A stretch of 64,000 bases of DNA, from assembly GCF_003991135.1 (NCBI RefSeq), contig NZ_CP016379.1, forward strand, positions 2,170,001-2,234,000. Direction: 5' to 3'. The stretch comes from Anoxybacter fermentans (GTDB lineage Bacteria; Bacillota; Halanaerobiia; DY22613). Both the position numbers and the translations under genes were made by a program. This document shows positions 63,992-64,000 of the stretch, piece by piece (position 1 is the stretch's first letter; every line of letters starts with the position of its first letter). The notes beneath the pieces were generated by a model. It saw only the letters and a list, made by a program, of their open reading frames with translations, was not told the DNA's origin and did no database searches.

Positions 63992-64000
63992 TAAACAAAT

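Overview
The window looks like chromosomal DNA of a low-GC, anaerobic, spore-forming Firmicute. Sporulation-linked genes (YunB, YtxC), T-box leaders on three aminoacyl-tRNA synthetase genes, a ydaO/c-di-AMP riboswitch and an L20-type leader point to the Bacillota. The peptide-binding protein at the right end carries a type I signal peptide without a lipobox, which fits a diderm member such as Halanaerobiales. That placement is an inference.

Left part (1-21.9 kb): a truncated secreted pullulanase; a LysM/beta-propeller protein; a creatininase-family amidohydrolase; a large FtsA-like ATPase with repeated C-terminal modules; an HTH regulator, small membrane protein and aldo/keto reductase operon; a HAD phosphatase; a cluster of three paralogous proteins of unknown function preceded by a sigma-K-like promoter; a diguanylate cyclase; yunB; tyrS behind a Tyr T-box; and a class A penicillin-binding protein.

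Central part (23.8-54 kb), nearly all on the minus strand: a core block in the order ytxC, DUF445, thrS, infC, rpmI, rplT, spoU-type methyltransferase, a YqzL-like small gene, pheS, pheT, zapA, cvpA, polX, mutS2. It resembles the B. subtilis thrS-infC-pheST-mutS2 neighbourhood. Extra modules sit within it: a heterodimeric ABC exporter, a UBA-like tail-anchored protein, two tandem ktrA/ktrB potassium-uptake pairs under a c-di-AMP riboswitch, and a small segment with a lone radical SAM/SPASM maturase, a DUF2935-like protein, a flavoprotein and a lipoprotein.

Right part (54-64 kb): DUF3006 with a metallo-beta-lactamase/HhH protein, a PAP2-type phosphatase, five tRNA genes (Phe-Gly-Cys-Leu-Val), an atypical LCP-family protein, a decayed group II intron, an HTH protein and an oligopeptide-binding protein. 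Two ~1.78 kb copies of one IS1182-type element lie in opposite orientation at 22.0-23.8 and 60.5-62.3 kb.

The most striking structure is a family of ~200-nt near-perfect inverted repeats. Thirteen full, truncated or collapsed copies occur in 64 kb, all between genes and in both orientations. Full copies fold into a long arm topped by two hairpins, with compensatory base changes between copies. One copy separates pheS from pheT inside their operon. Other points worth attention are the three-paralogue cluster, a PolX whose three polymerase aspartates are all replaced, and probable ATT start codons on the ktrB genes.
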